Shown here in pieces: positions 1-8,631 of a stretch of DNA of 64,000 bases. Position numbers and translations under genes: made by a program. Under the pieces are notes generated by a model. The model was not told the DNA's origin. It saw only the letters and a program-made list of their open reading frames with translations, and did not search any database. Numbering within the stretch: the first letter of the stretch is position 1; every line of letters begins with the position of its first letter. The DNA comes from Elusimicrobium sp. An273 (GTDB lineage Bacteria; Elusimicrobiota; Elusimicrobia; Elusimicrobiales; Elusimicrobiaceae), in the NCBI RefSeq assembly GCF_002159705.1, contig NZ_NFJD01000004.1:1-64000 (forward strand), given 5' to 3'.

Positions 1-94
1 TTGATGTAGTTGCTTTGCTCCCCAAGTTTAATAATTAGTCAGCAAAAATGTCAGCATATAGAAGAATAAAAAACTCATAGTCCGGAAACCATAT

Positions 95-122
95 AGAGGG
101 CCTGCAAAGACCCTCTTTTTTG
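95..122 (+). terminator. Rho-independent terminator
   Basis: Stem AGAGGG/CCCTCT with a 10-nt loop, followed by a run of eight T. It would end a plus-strand transcript entering from left of the window. Positions 1-94 hold nothing I recognise. Confidence 0.7.
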
Positions 123-125
123 CAT

Positions 126-154
126 CAAAAAACCCCGCTTTAAGCGGGGTTTTA
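126..154. terminator. Bidirectional terminator
   Basis: Stem ACCCCGCTT/AAGCGGGGT flanked by A on the left and T on the right, so it works on either strand. On the minus strand it ends the nitroreductase gene. Confidence 0.8.
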
Positions 155-162
155 AATTCCTA

Positions 163-771
163 TTATTGAAGTACTTTTACCCGGGTTTCTATTGGCAGAA
201 ACGTCTTTTCTGCGGCCGGAGCGGCAGGCGTGCCAAACGGCATTTGCGCAATTAATTTCCAGTTTTTAGGAATATCAAAAGTTTTTTGCACCGCCTGGTC
301 TACCAGCGGATTATAATGCTGCAAACTGGCCCCCAGCCCGGCTTGTTCCAAGGCCGTCCATACCACATACTCCGCCAAGGCGTTGGCCTGATAAGCCCAC
401 AGCGGGAAATTCTCCTGATAGGTCGGGAATTTACGCTGCAAGTCTTCCACCGTGTCCCAATCTTCAAAAAACAACACCGTGCCGTAAGCGGCCGCAAACG
501 AAGCTATTTTTTGCTCCGTAGGCGCAAATTTATCCGCCGGCACGCGGCGGCGAAGTTCGGCCAGCACCAGCGCCCAAAACTCGCTGTGGCGTTTTCCGAA
601 AAGCAAGACGGCACGCGTTCCCTGCGAATTAAACGCGCTGGGCGCATGGCGGACGGACTCTTGCACCAAACGGATAATTTCGTCGTCCGCAATGGGGCTT
701 TTGGCCTCCAGCGCATAGCGGGAGCGGCGGTTTTGTACGGCTTGAAAAAAGCAATCTGTTTTTAATTCCAT
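163..771 (-). CDS. Nitroreductase family protein (Frm2/HBN1-like)
   Basis: A 202-residue flavin-dependent nitroreductase-fold protein, probably cytosolic. The N-terminal RRSRYAL motif followed by HAPSAFNSQ near residue 45 is typical of the short Frm2/HBN1-like subgroup; family members bind FMN and use NAD(P)H. The ATG at 771 was chosen because it has a GGGGGA ribosome site and because a longer in-frame version would run through the tRNA gene at 871-944. It is followed by a strong terminator. The physiological substrate is unknown. Confidence 0.85.
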   Translation of the reverse strand: MELKTDCFFQAVQNRRSRYALEAKSPIADDEIIRLVQESVRHAPSAFNSQGTRAVLLFGKRHSEFWALVLAELRRRVPADKFAPTEQKIASFAAAYGTVLFFEDWDTVEDLQRKFPTYQENFPLWAYQANALAEYVVWTALEQAGLGASLQHYNPLVDQAVQKTFDIPKNWKLIAQMPFGTPAAPAAEKTFLPIETRVKVLQ

Positions 772-870
772 AATTTTCCCCCTTACTAATACTTTAGTTC
801 CTTTCAGGCATAAAATCAAAACGTTCTGAAGCAAAAAGTATTTTGGGCAGCTAAAACGCGAGAGAGAAAC

Positions 871-944
871 TACCCCCGGCGGGAGTTGAACTCGCAACCT
901 TCTCCTTAGGACGGAGCCGCTCTATCCATTTGAGCTACGGGGGC
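871..944 (-). tRNA. tRNA-Arg (anticodon CCT)
   Basis: A full cloverleaf can be folded on the minus strand: acceptor GCCCCCG/CGGGGGT, D arm GCTC/GAGC, anticodon loop GTCCTAA with T33 and A37 around CCT, and a T arm with loop TTCAACT. CCT reads AGG, so Arg. The 3' CCA is not encoded. One weak pair each is visible in the anticodon stem (27-43) and the T stem (52-62), so a tRNA scanner score may be modest. Confidence 0.9.
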
Positions 945-952
945 GCAAAAAA

Positions 953-2155
953 TCAGTGGGAACGAGTCTTGCGGGACGCTGTTTTACGGGCTGTTTTTTG
1001 GGTTTTGCGGGCAGCCGGTTTGGCCTTTTTCAAAACCGTTTTAGCGGTTTTTTTAGCAGCCGTTTTTTTATTTTGTTGAGAGACCGCCGAATGCTTTTTG
1101 GAAGCCGTTTTTTTAGAAGCAGGGGCCGATGCGGCTTTTTTGGAAGCAGCCTGTTTGGCCTTTTTTTTGTCCGCCTTGGCTTGTGCCACCAGGGCCGCGC
1201 GTTTTTTAAGCAGGCGGGCCAAGGGGCTGTTGTCCTGCGTTTCTCCCAAGATGTTGGTTTTTAAGCGCGGGCGCATGGCGCTGTGCAGTTTGCGGGTGCG
1301 CAAATCCACCGGGGACACTTCCAAAATACCCGCTTTTTGCGCTTCTTTGCGCAGCGTATTTACGGCGCGTTCTTCAATCTGGCGCACGCGTTCGCGCGAA
1401 AGGCCCAAAATTTCCGCCACTTCACCCAAGGTTTTGGGCTCGTTATCGGCCAGGCCGTAGCGCATAATTACCACTTGGCGGTCGCGGTCGTTGAGTTCCT
1501 CCATACTTTTTTTAATCGTATCTTGATTCTCATTTTTAAGGAATACATCGTGCGGGTTGCCTTTCCCGTCGTCGCTGATTAAATCTTCCAGCGTGGTTTC
1601 GTCTTCTTCGTGCACCAAAGTTGTCAGCGAATCCACCCCTTTGGCGGCGCTTAGCGTATCCATAATGGACTTTACCTGCCGCGCCGTCAGATTCAGTTCC
1701 GCGGCCATTTCGTTTAGCGAAGGATCCCGTCCGTTGGCTTCTTTGAGTTCATTCCACGCGCGGAACCATCGTTTTAAATTTCCCCACGCGTGCGACGGAA
1801 TTTTGATAGAGCCGGATTGTTCTTCAATATATTTGCGGATATATTGCTCAATCCAATATACGGCATAAGTGGAAAAACGATATCCTTTTTCGGGCTCAAA
1901 TTTATCAATAGCCTGCATCAGGCCCAAGTTGCCCTCTTCAATTAAATCCATCAGTTCCATACCGGGGCGCTGGAAGCGTTTTGCCGTCGGGATTACCAGA
2001 CGCAAATTCATTTCCATAATTTTATTTTTGGCGTCTTTATCGCCTTTTTTGGCGCGTTTCCACAGCCGGGCCATTTCTTCCCGGTCTATTTCCTGCGTAA
2101 TTTTGCCCAGGTGTTTAAAGTATTCGTTTACACTGTCTAAAGACTCGTTTTCCAT
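953..2155 (-). CDS. RpoD/RpoS-like sigma-70 factor with Lys/Ala-rich tail
   Basis: A 400-residue sigma-70 family factor. Region 2 (about 35-125) includes DLIEEGNLGLMQAIDKFEP and GYRFSTYAVYWIEQYI; region 3 follows; region 4 (about 220-280) has the helix-turn-helix TLGEVAEILGLSRERVRQIE. Region 1.1 is absent. From about residue 320 the protein becomes a basic Lys/Ala/Thr tail with KKTA/KKAA repeats, like histone H1 or Hc1 tails. Start at 2155: an ATG at 2164 also exists, but it lies inside an extended -10 box (TGaTATTAT, 2171-2163), leaving a leaderless mRNA starting near 2155. It could be the primary or a group 2 sigma factor. Confidence 0.9.
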   Translation of the reverse strand: MENESLDSVNEYFKHLGKITQEIDREEMARLWKRAKKGDKDAKNKIMEMNLRLVIPTAKRFQRPGMELMDLIEEGNLGLMQAIDKFEPEKGYRFSTYAVYWIEQYIRKYIEEQSGSIKIPSHAWGNLKRWFRAWNELKEANGRDPSLNEMAAELNLTARQVKSIMDTLSAAKGVDSLTTLVHEEDETTLEDLISDDGKGNPHDVFLKNENQDTIKKSMEELNDRDRQVVIMRYGLADNEPKTLGEVAEILGLSRERVRQIEERAVNTLRKEAQKAGILEVSPVDLRTRKLHSAMRPRLKTNILGETQDNSPLARLLKKRAALVAQAKADKKKAKQAASKKAASAPASKKTASKKHSAVSQQNKKTAAKKTAKTVLKKAKPAARKTQKTARKTASRKTRSH

Positions 2156-2162
2156 ATATAAC

Positions 2163-2171
2163 ATAATATCA
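2163..2171 (-). promoter_or_regulatory. Extended -10 promoter of the sigma gene
   Basis: TGaTATTAT read on the minus strand. Only 7 nt separate it from the ATG at 2155, and no Shine-Dalgarno is present, so the transcript is predicted to be leaderless. No good -35 is visible. Confidence 0.5.
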
Positions 2172-2228
2172 AACTTTACGCATTTGCTCCAGCCCGTTTT
2201 AACCTCTGTACGGCGGCCGGCAAAATAG

Positions 2229-2237
2229 TGTTATAAT
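2229..2237 (+). promoter_or_regulatory. Extended -10 promoter of the maltose transporter gene
   Basis: TGtTATAAT, an ideal extended -10, lies 32 nt before the ATG. A GGAGGG ribosome site at 2261-2266 follows. The -35 position has no clear match. Confidence 0.6.
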
Positions 2238-2269
2238 GGAAAGTAGTTCTCTATTTTTACGGAGGGAAT

Positions 2270-3598
2270 ATGAATACGGAACGTCCGCATAAAACGTTTA
2301 CGCAAATTATGTATATGTGCTTGGGCTTTTTTGGAATTCAGTTTGGCTGGGCCTTGCAAATGGGCAACATGAGCGCCATTTACTCGCGCTTGGGCGCCCG
2401 GGAAGACCAAATTCCGCTTTTATGGCTGGCCGCTCCGGTAACGGGGTTACTGGTGCAGCCGCTGGTGGGATATTTCAGCGACCGCACCTGGTGCCGCCTG
2501 GGCAGAAGACGCCCGTATTTTTTAGGCGGGGCAATTTTCTCCGTCATTGCGCTTATTTTAATGCCGCAGGCTTCGGCTGTTTGGATGGCGGTCATTGCGT
2601 TGTGGATTTTGGATACTTCCGTAAACGTAAGCATGGAGCCGTTCCGTGCGTTTGTGGGTGATATTTTACCCGAAGACCAGCGCAAAACCGGCTATGCCAT
2701 GCAGAGCGTGATGATTGGCGCGGGCGCGGTGATCGCGTCGTTTTTGCCGCAGATTTTAACCTCTTTGGGCGTCAGCACGCAAGCCCCCTTGGGCCATATT
2801 CCCGACACGGTAAAATACTCGTTCTATATCGGGGCCGTGGTGCTGCTCGCTGCTATTTTGGCTACCATTAAAACCACGCCCGAATATCCCCCCGCCGATA
2901 TGGAAGCTTTCAAAAAATTACAGAAGCAAACCGTCAGTTTCAAAAAAACCCTGTCCGAAATGTGGCAGGCGATGATTAGTATGCCTTCCACCATGCGCCG
3001 CTTGGCGCTGGTGCAGTTTTTCACGTGGGCGGCTTTTATGGTGATGTGGGTATACTTTACCCCCGGCATTGCTTCCGGCGTCTTCCACGCCGTTCCGGGT
3101 ACGCCCGAATACGAAACGGCCGCCAACTGGGGCAGCTCCTGCTTTGGCATTTACAACGGCGTCGCCTTTGTGTTTGCGTTTGCCTTGCTGTGGCTGACCA
3201 CCAAATTTTCCGCCAAGAAGATTCACATCGCTTGTTTGACCATTGGCGGCATTGGGCTGGGCTCATTGGGCCTTACGCTGTTTGGGTTGGAATTTAGCAA
3301 AATGGGGCTCGTGTTCCCGATGGTATGCATTGGCATTGCGTGGAGCAGTATCCTTTCCATGCCCTATGCCATGCTTTCCAATGCCTTGCCCGCCGAAAAA
3401 ATGGGTTTCTATATGGGGGTGTTCAACTTCTTTATCGTGATTCCGCAAATCTGCGTGAACCTGTTCTTCGGCCCGTTTATGAAACACCTGCTTAACGGCA
3501 GCGCCATTGCGGCCGTAGGCGTGGGAGGAATCAGTTTATTTATCGCCGCCGCCTTTACGTTTTGGGTGCAAGACCGCAAAACGGCCGTGCAGGAGTAG
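2270..3598 (+). CDS. MFS sugar transporter (SLC45/maltose-sucrose symporter-like)
   Basis: A 442-residue inner-membrane protein with about 12 hydrophobic segments. The 2-3 loop carries DRTWCRLGRRRPYF, a signature of the SLC45/plant-sucrose-carrier type of MFS sugar:proton symporter, and MEPFRAFVGDILP follows in the fourth to fifth segment. It lies 3 nt before malQ, which strongly suggests uptake of maltose or short maltodextrins for that enzyme. The ATG has a GGAGGG ribosome site. Substrate assignment rests on the neighbour, not on binding residues. Confidence 0.85.
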   Translation: MNTERPHKTFTQIMYMCLGFFGIQFGWALQMGNMSAIYSRLGAREDQIPLLWLAAPVTGLLVQPLVGYFSDRTWCRLGRRRPYFLGGAIFSVIALILMPQASAVWMAVIALWILDTSVNVSMEPFRAFVGDILPEDQRKTGYAMQSVMIGAGAVIASFLPQILTSLGVSTQAPLGHIPDTVKYSFYIGAVVLLAAILATIKTTPEYPPADMEAFKKLQKQTVSFKKTLSEMWQAMISMPSTMRRLALVQFFTWAAFMVMWVYFTPGIASGVFHAVPGTPEYETAANWGSSCFGIYNGVAFVFAFALLWLTTKFSAKKIHIACLTIGGIGLGSLGLTLFGLEFSKMGLVFPMVCIGIAWSSILSMPYAMLSNALPAEKMGFYMGVFNFFIVIPQICVNLFFGPFMKHLLNGSAIAAVGVGGISLFIAAAFTFWVQDRKTAVQE

Positions 3599-3601
3599 GG
3601 T

Positions 3602-6277
3602 ATGAAACTTTCTTTTTCTCTTCCTTACCAAACCCGCTTGGGCGAAAGCCTGCATGTGCTGCTGTACCGTGCGCACGCCTCGGCAAACGAGCGGAAAATA
3701 AACATTCCGCTTGCCACCCAAGACGGCAAACAATGGACGGGTGAAATACAGCTCCTGCTCAAACAGCCGGCGGAACTGGCCTATTATTACGAAGTACGCC
3801 GCGGCGCGCAAACCGTGCGCAGCGAATGGCAGGCCGTGCCGCGCCACTTGTACCTGGAACCGTCCGTTTCCCAGTATTTTTTACATGATTTCTGGCGCGA
3901 TTTGCCGTATGCTTCCTGGCTCTACACCTCCGCCGCCACGGAAGTGTTTTTCCCCCGCGCCAAAAATCCGTCCCGTCCGCTTGCGCTGTTTGCGCGCACG
4001 CTGGTGCTGCGCGCGGTTACGGCACAGCCGGGCAAGGGAAAATTGTTTTTATGCGGCGCTTCAAAAGCCGCCGGAAACTGGAACCCGGCCCACGCGCTTG
4101 AACTGACGGAAGGAGAACCCAACGAATGGACAATTGCGCTAAACGCCGACCAATTGGAATATCCGTTTGAATATAAGTTTATCGTCAAAGAAGGCGAGCG
4201 CGTGCTGTGGGAACAGGGGCCCAACCGCCGCTTGTATGAACCCAAGTTAAAAAATGGGCAAGTCTGGGCAGAAAACGACCTGCGCCCCTTATTTGGGCAA
4301 GAGCAATTTTTCCGGGCGGCGGGCACGGTGCTGCCGGTATTTTCGCTGCGCTCGGAAGGAAGCTGCGGCATAGGGGATTTTGGCGATTTGAAATTACTTG
4401 CCGACTGGGCCCACGCCACAGGCCAGCGCGTCTTGCAGCTGTTGCCGGTAAACGACACCACCGCCACCCGTACTTGGCAGGACTCTTATCCGTACAGCGC
4501 CATTTCCGTCTATGCGCTGCATCCGCTTTACGCCGATATGCGGCAATTACCGCCCTTGGACAAAAAAACCGCAAAAGAATTTGAAAAAAAACGCAAAACG
4601 CTTAACACCCTTTCGCAAGTGGATTACGAAGCGGTGTTACAACTCAAAACGGCCTGGCTGCAAGCGGCTTTTAAACAGGAAGGGAAAAAGGTATTGGCCT
4701 CCCGCCCGTTTGCCGCCTTCTATGAAGCCAACAAACATTGGCTGCGCGCGTACGCGATGTTTTGCGTCCTGCGCGACCAATACCACAGTGCAGACTTCCA
4801 CGCCTGGCCCCGTTTTTCGCGTTACTCCCCGGCCGAGTTAGACGCTTTCTGCGCGCCCCGCTCCGCCTCTTATTCGGACGTCTGTTTTTGGTATTACGTG
4901 CAATACCTGCTGCACACGCAGCTCTTGCAGGCTTCCCGCTATGCCCGGCAAAAAGGAATTATTTTAAAAGGCGACATTCCGATCGGCATCTCCCCCCACA
5001 GCGTAGAAGCCTGGACGGAACCCGCCCTGTTCCACCTCAACGCTCAAGCGGGTGCACCGCCGGATGATTTTTCCGCCACCGGTCAAAATTGGGGGCTCCC
5101 CACCTATAACTGGGACGTCATGGCCCAAGACGGCTACCGCTGGTGGAAGCACCGGCTGACGCATATGGCCCAGTATTTTGACGCCTACCGCATTGACCAT
5201 GTGCTGGGATTCTTCCGCATTTGGGAAATACCGATGCACAGCGTGCAAGGCCTCTTGGGGCAGTTTTCCCCTTCCCTGCCGCTCAGCCCCGAAGAAATAG
5301 AGCGCTTTGGCCTTGCGTTTACGCCGGATTTACTGCGGCCGTACATTTCCGAACAAGTCTTGTTTGAAAAGCTGGGCGATTTGGCCCAAGACGCTAAGAA
5401 AAAATACTTTTCCCGCACGCCGGACGGCCTTTACGAGCCCCTGCCGGCCTATAACACCCAACGCAAAATAGAGGCGGCTCTCGCCGGAAAAACGGATGAA
5501 AAAACGCTCCGCTTAAAAGACGGCCTGTTTGCGCTGGTGTCCAATGTGCTGTTCGTGCCCGACCACCGAAACCCGTCTCAATATCATCCCCGCATCGGCG
5601 CCCTGACGGACTCGGCCTTCCGCGCGCTAAACGCCCACGACAAAGAGGCCTTTACGCGCCTGTACAACGAATACTTCTACCGCCGCCACAACCAGTTCTG
5701 GAAGGAACAAGCCCTTCAAAAACTGCCGTCCATCACGCAAGCCACCCGCATGCTGGCCTGCGCGGAAGACCTGGGCATGGTGCCCGACTGCGTGCCCGGC
5801 GTGCTGCAAGAGCTGCAAATGCTTTCGCTGGAAATACAGCGCATGCCCAAGCGGCTGGGCCAAACCTTTGCCGATACGCGCACCTATCCGTATCTGTCCG
5901 TCGCTACGCCGTCCACGCACGATATGTCCGTTCTGCGGGGCTGGTGGAAAGAAACCCCCGCGCTGACCCAACGCTTTTGGAACGAAGTGCTGGGCCGGCC
6001 CGGCCAAGCGCCCCAAGAGGCAGACGCCCAAACCTGCAGACAAATTTTGCAAATGCATTTGCAAAGCCCGTCCATGCTGGCTTTGTTTTCGTTTCAGGAT
6101 TGGACGGCAATGGACGACGCGCTCCGCGCGCCCAACCCCGAGGAAGAACGCATCAACGTTCCCGCCAATCCCCGCCATTATTGGCGCTACCGCATGCCCC
6201 TTACGCTGGAGCGGCTGCTGCAGGAGCATACGTTTGCCCAGCTGATCCGCACCCTGTTAAACGAAAGCGGGCGGTAA
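3602..6277 (+). CDS. malQ: 4-alpha-glucanotransferase, DPE2-like (two N-terminal CBM20-like domains)
   Basis: An 891-residue GH77 amylomaltase that moves glucan segments between maltose and maltodextrins. The N-terminal 240 residues contain one clear starch-binding CBM20 domain (about 135-225, with CGASKAAGNWNP) and a weaker one before it (about 1-110), the layout of plant and Bacteroides DPE2 enzymes. The catalytic part starts near residue 245. Predicted GH77 catalytic residues are the nucleophile D532 (RIDHVLGFFR), acid/base E722 (CAEDLG) and D774 (STHD). It follows the transporter with 3 nt spacing and ends at a strong terminator. It is probably cytosolic, since no signal peptide is seen. 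Confidence 0.93.
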   Translation: MKLSFSLPYQTRLGESLHVLLYRAHASANERKINIPLATQDGKQWTGEIQLLLKQPAELAYYYEVRRGAQTVRSEWQAVPRHLYLEPSVSQYFLHDFWRDLPYASWLYTSAATEVFFPRAKNPSRPLALFARTLVLRAVTAQPGKGKLFLCGASKAAGNWNPAHALELTEGEPNEWTIALNADQLEYPFEYKFIVKEGERVLWEQGPNRRLYEPKLKNGQVWAENDLRPLFGQEQFFRAAGTVLPVFSLRSEGSCGIGDFGDLKLLADWAHATGQRVLQLLPVNDTTATRTWQDSYPYSAISVYALHPLYADMRQLPPLDKKTAKEFEKKRKTLNTLSQVDYEAVLQLKTAWLQAAFKQEGKKVLASRPFAAFYEANKHWLRAYAMFCVLRDQYHSADFHAWPRFSRYSPAELDAFCAPRSASYSDVCFWYYVQYLLHTQLLQASRYARQKGIILKGDIPIGISPHSVEAWTEPALFHLNAQAGAPPDDFSATGQNWGLPTYNWDVMAQDGYRWWKHRLTHMAQYFDAYRIDHVLGFFRIWEIPMHSVQGLLGQFSPSLPLSPEEIERFGLAFTPDLLRPYISEQVLFEKLGDLAQDAKKKYFSRTPDGLYEPLPAYNTQRKIEAALAGKTDEKTLRLKDGLFALVSNVLFVPDHRNPSQYHPRIGALTDSAFRALNAHDKEAFTRLYNEYFYRRHNQFWKEQALQKLPSITQATRMLACAEDLGMVPDCVPGVLQELQMLSLEIQRMPKRLGQTFADTRTYPYLSVATPSTHDMSVLRGWWKETPALTQRFWNEVLGRPGQAPQEADAQTCRQILQMHLQSPSMLALFSFQDWTAMDDALRAPNPEEERINVPANPRHYWRYRMPLTLERLLQEHTFAQLIRTLLNESGR

Positions 6278-6299
6278 CGGTCTTTTCGGCCCATCACAA

Positions 6300-6331
6300 A
6301 AAACCCCGCCGATTACTCGGCGGGGTTTTTC
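6300..6331. terminator. Bidirectional terminator between malQ and the carboxyltransferase gene
   Basis: Stem CCCCGCCGA/TCGGCGGGG (6304-6312 and 6316-6324) with A and T runs on both sides. It closes malQ from the left and the megasynthase operon from the right. Confidence 0.85.
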
Positions 6332-6345
6332 TTTAAACGGAATTT

Positions 6346-7950
6346 TTACAGCGGGATATTTCCCTTGTGCGGGTTCTTGCGCGGATCCCGCTTGTTTTTC
6401 AGCACTTCAAACGCACGGATAATTTTCGTACGCGTTTCCGCCGGTTCAATAATTTCGTCAATGGAACCGTTGGTGGCGGCTTGATACGGAGAGGCGAATT
6501 TGTCGGAGTATTCCTTCGTCAATTTCTGTTTCATTTCTTCTTTTTTGGCGGGATCCTCTTCCTTCTTCAAATCGCGCGAGTACAAAATTTCCACCGCGCC
6601 GCGCGGGCCCATCACGGCAATTTCCGCGCTGGGATAGGCAAAGTTAAAATCGCCGCGCAGGTATTTGGAACCCATGGCAATGTACGCGCCGCCATAGGCT
6701 TTGCGCAGCACCAGGGTTACCTTGGGGATGGACGCCTCGGAATAGGCGTACAAAAGCTTGGCCCCGTGGCGGATAATGCCGCCGTGTTCCTGCTGGACGC
6801 CCGGCAGATAGCCGCCCGTGTCCACCAACGTCAAAAGCGGGATGTTAAAGGCGTTTAAAAAGCGGATAAAGCGGGCCGCCTTGTCGCTGGCGTCGCTGTC
6901 CAGCGCGCCGCCCAGGCAGGCCGGGTTATTGGCCACCACGCCCACCACATGGCCGCCCAGCCGAATAAAGCCGGTTACAATGTTTTTGGCAAAATTTTGG
7001 TGGATTTCAAAAAATCCGTAATCGTCCGCCAAACGCCAAATCACGTGGTGGATGCGGAACGCTTTTTTGGGATCCATTTCACACACGCGTTCCAACACTG
7101 GCACGCTGCGTTCCACCAAATCGCTGGTGGTATCCAGCGGTGGTTTTTCGTTGCAGTTTTGCGGCAGGAAAGACAAGAGTTCGCGCACTTGGCGGAAGCA
7201 ATCCTGCTCCGACTTGGCCACAAACTGGCACACGCCGCTCTTTTCGCTGTGCGGGCGGGAACCGCCCAAGGTGTCAAAATCCACTTCTTCGCCGGTGGCG
7301 GCCTTCACGGCGCCCGGGCCGGTGATGAACATATGGCTGATTCCTTCCACCATAAAAATAAAGTCCGTCAGCGCCGGCGAATACGCCGCGCCGCCCGCGC
7401 AGGGGCCCAAAATGACGGAAATCTGAGGAATCACGCCGGAGGCTTTTACGTTGCGGTAAAAAATTTCGCCGTATCCGTTTAAGCTGTCCACCCCTTCCTG
7501 GATACGCGCGCCGCCGGAATCAAACAAACCGATCAGCGGGATTTTGGCTTCAATCGCACGATCCATCAGCGCGGCGATTTTTTTGGCGTGCGCCAAACCG
7601 AGCGAGCCGCCCATCTGCGTAAAATCCTGCGCAAACAGGGCCACTTCCCGGCCGTTAATGCGGCCAAAACCGGTGATGACGCCGTCCCCTTTAATATGTT
7701 TGTCTTTAATGCCGAAATCGCTGCAGGAGCTTTCCATTAAACTTTTGATTTCTAAAAAGCTGTCTTTATCCAGCAGGTAGGAAATACGTTCGCGGGCGGT
7801 CATCTTGCCTTTGTCTTTCTGGGCTTTGATGCGGGCCTCGCCGGCGCCCTTTAGGGCGTCTTGGGAAACTTGTCTAAATTTTACCAAGCTGGCCGGAGCA
7901 GGCTGGTCTGACGGCTTGTCCTGGCTGGGATCCTCAAAAAGTTCAATCAT
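6346..7950 (-). CDS. Acyl-CoA carboxylase carboxyltransferase subunit (PccB/MmdA type)
   Basis: A 534-residue two-half carboxyltransferase of the propionyl-CoA/methylmalonyl-CoA family. Crotonase-like halves carry FDSGGARIQEG and GPCAGGAAYSPALTDF (N half), then DTGGYLPGVQQEHGGI and GGAYIAMGSKYLRGD (C half). It transfers CO2 between carboxybiotin and an acyl-CoA; acetyl-, propionyl- or methylmalonyl-CoA are all possible. It is last in the operon with the PPTase and the megasynthase, so it may supply malonyl-type extender units. No biotin carrier lies beside it; the nearest accC and accB-like genes are at 39913-41688. The ribosome site is GGAGGG. Confidence 0.9.
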   Translation of the reverse strand: MIELFEDPSQDKPSDQPAPASLVKFRQVSQDALKGAGEARIKAQKDKGKMTARERISYLLDKDSFLEIKSLMESSCSDFGIKDKHIKGDGVITGFGRINGREVALFAQDFTQMGGSLGLAHAKKIAALMDRAIEAKIPLIGLFDSGGARIQEGVDSLNGYGEIFYRNVKASGVIPQISVILGPCAGGAAYSPALTDFIFMVEGISHMFITGPGAVKAATGEEVDFDTLGGSRPHSEKSGVCQFVAKSEQDCFRQVRELLSFLPQNCNEKPPLDTTSDLVERSVPVLERVCEMDPKKAFRIHHVIWRLADDYGFFEIHQNFAKNIVTGFIRLGGHVVGVVANNPACLGGALDSDASDKAARFIRFLNAFNIPLLTLVDTGGYLPGVQQEHGGIIRHGAKLLYAYSEASIPKVTLVLRKAYGGAYIAMGSKYLRGDFNFAYPSAEIAVMGPRGAVEILYSRDLKKEEDPAKKEEMKQKLTKEYSDKFASPYQAATNGSIDEIIEPAETRTKIIRAFEVLKNKRDPRKNPHKGNIPL

Positions 7951-7996
7951 AGTCCCTCCGAAATCTGTATATTTTTATTTTACTAAATAATAAGCC

Positions 7997-8617
7997 TCAG
8001 TGCCCGGATGCGACCGTAAACATAAATCCGGCAATCCGCTCGCTGGTTTGCAGGGTAATCCGGGGCCGCCCCAAACGGGCATAAACCGCTTGCGCCGGGC
8101 CAAAGAAAAACGTTTTTCCGTCTATACAGCGCACGTCGTAACTGTTTAGGCAAAGGCCCGTGCCAAGCAGTTTCACTACCGCTTCTTTTTGCGTCCAAAG
8201 CGCCGTAAGGAACCGCTCCCCCCCGGCGGTAAGCTCGGACGGGTGGAAAAAATCTTTGGCCCACGCGTCCAGCCGGGGTTCAATTTTTTCCAAATCAATG
8301 CCGAGAAACGGCTCCTCCGCGCTCAGCGCGGCCAAGGCCCAGCCCTGGCTGTGGGTAATGCTAAACGCCAAATCGCTTTTTTCCCCCGCCACTCTCAAAA
8401 CGGGTTTTCCCGCCGGCTGCGGCAGGACTTCAATTTCGCGCATCGGCGCCCCGGTTTGCGCGTGCACCAGCTCTTTTAACGCAAATCTGCCCCCGAGCCA
8501 CTCCACCCTGCGCTTTGGAAAACGCAGCGTTTGATAAAACGCCGTTTCCCGCTCACTCAGGATTTCGTCGGCCGGGGGCAGACGGTTCAAATCAACTTCT
8601 TTAATTTGGCAGGACAT
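7997..8617 (-). CDS. 4'-phosphopantetheinyl transferase (Sfp type)
   Basis: A 206-residue Sfp-type enzyme that moves phosphopantetheine from CoA to carrier proteins. It shows the magnesium motif FLGIDLEKIEP and the helix motif LWTQKEAVVKLLG. The ATG at 8617 is preferred: it has a GGGGCG ribosome site and lies 14 nt after the megasynthase stop, whereas the longer form would start inside that gene. The placement makes the megasynthase carrier repeats its natural target, but all four of those have Thr instead of Ser at the attachment position. Confidence 0.88.
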   Translation of the reverse strand: MSCQIKEVDLNRLPPADEILSERETAFYQTLRFPKRRVEWLGGRFALKELVHAQTGAPMREIEVLPQPAGKPVLRVAGEKSDLAFSITHSQGWALAALSAEEPFLGIDLEKIEPRLDAWAKDFFHPSELTAGGERFLTALWTQKEAVVKLLGTGLCLNSYDVRCIDGKTFFFGPAQAVYARLGRPRITLQTSERIAGFMFTVASGH

Positions 8618-8631
8618 TTCGCCCCTGCCGG

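Noticed and set aside
163-897. Longer nitroreductase frame starting at 897
   Set aside because: The extension runs through the tRNA-Arg gene and lacks a ribosome site; the ATG at 771 has GGGGGA and gives the normal family length.
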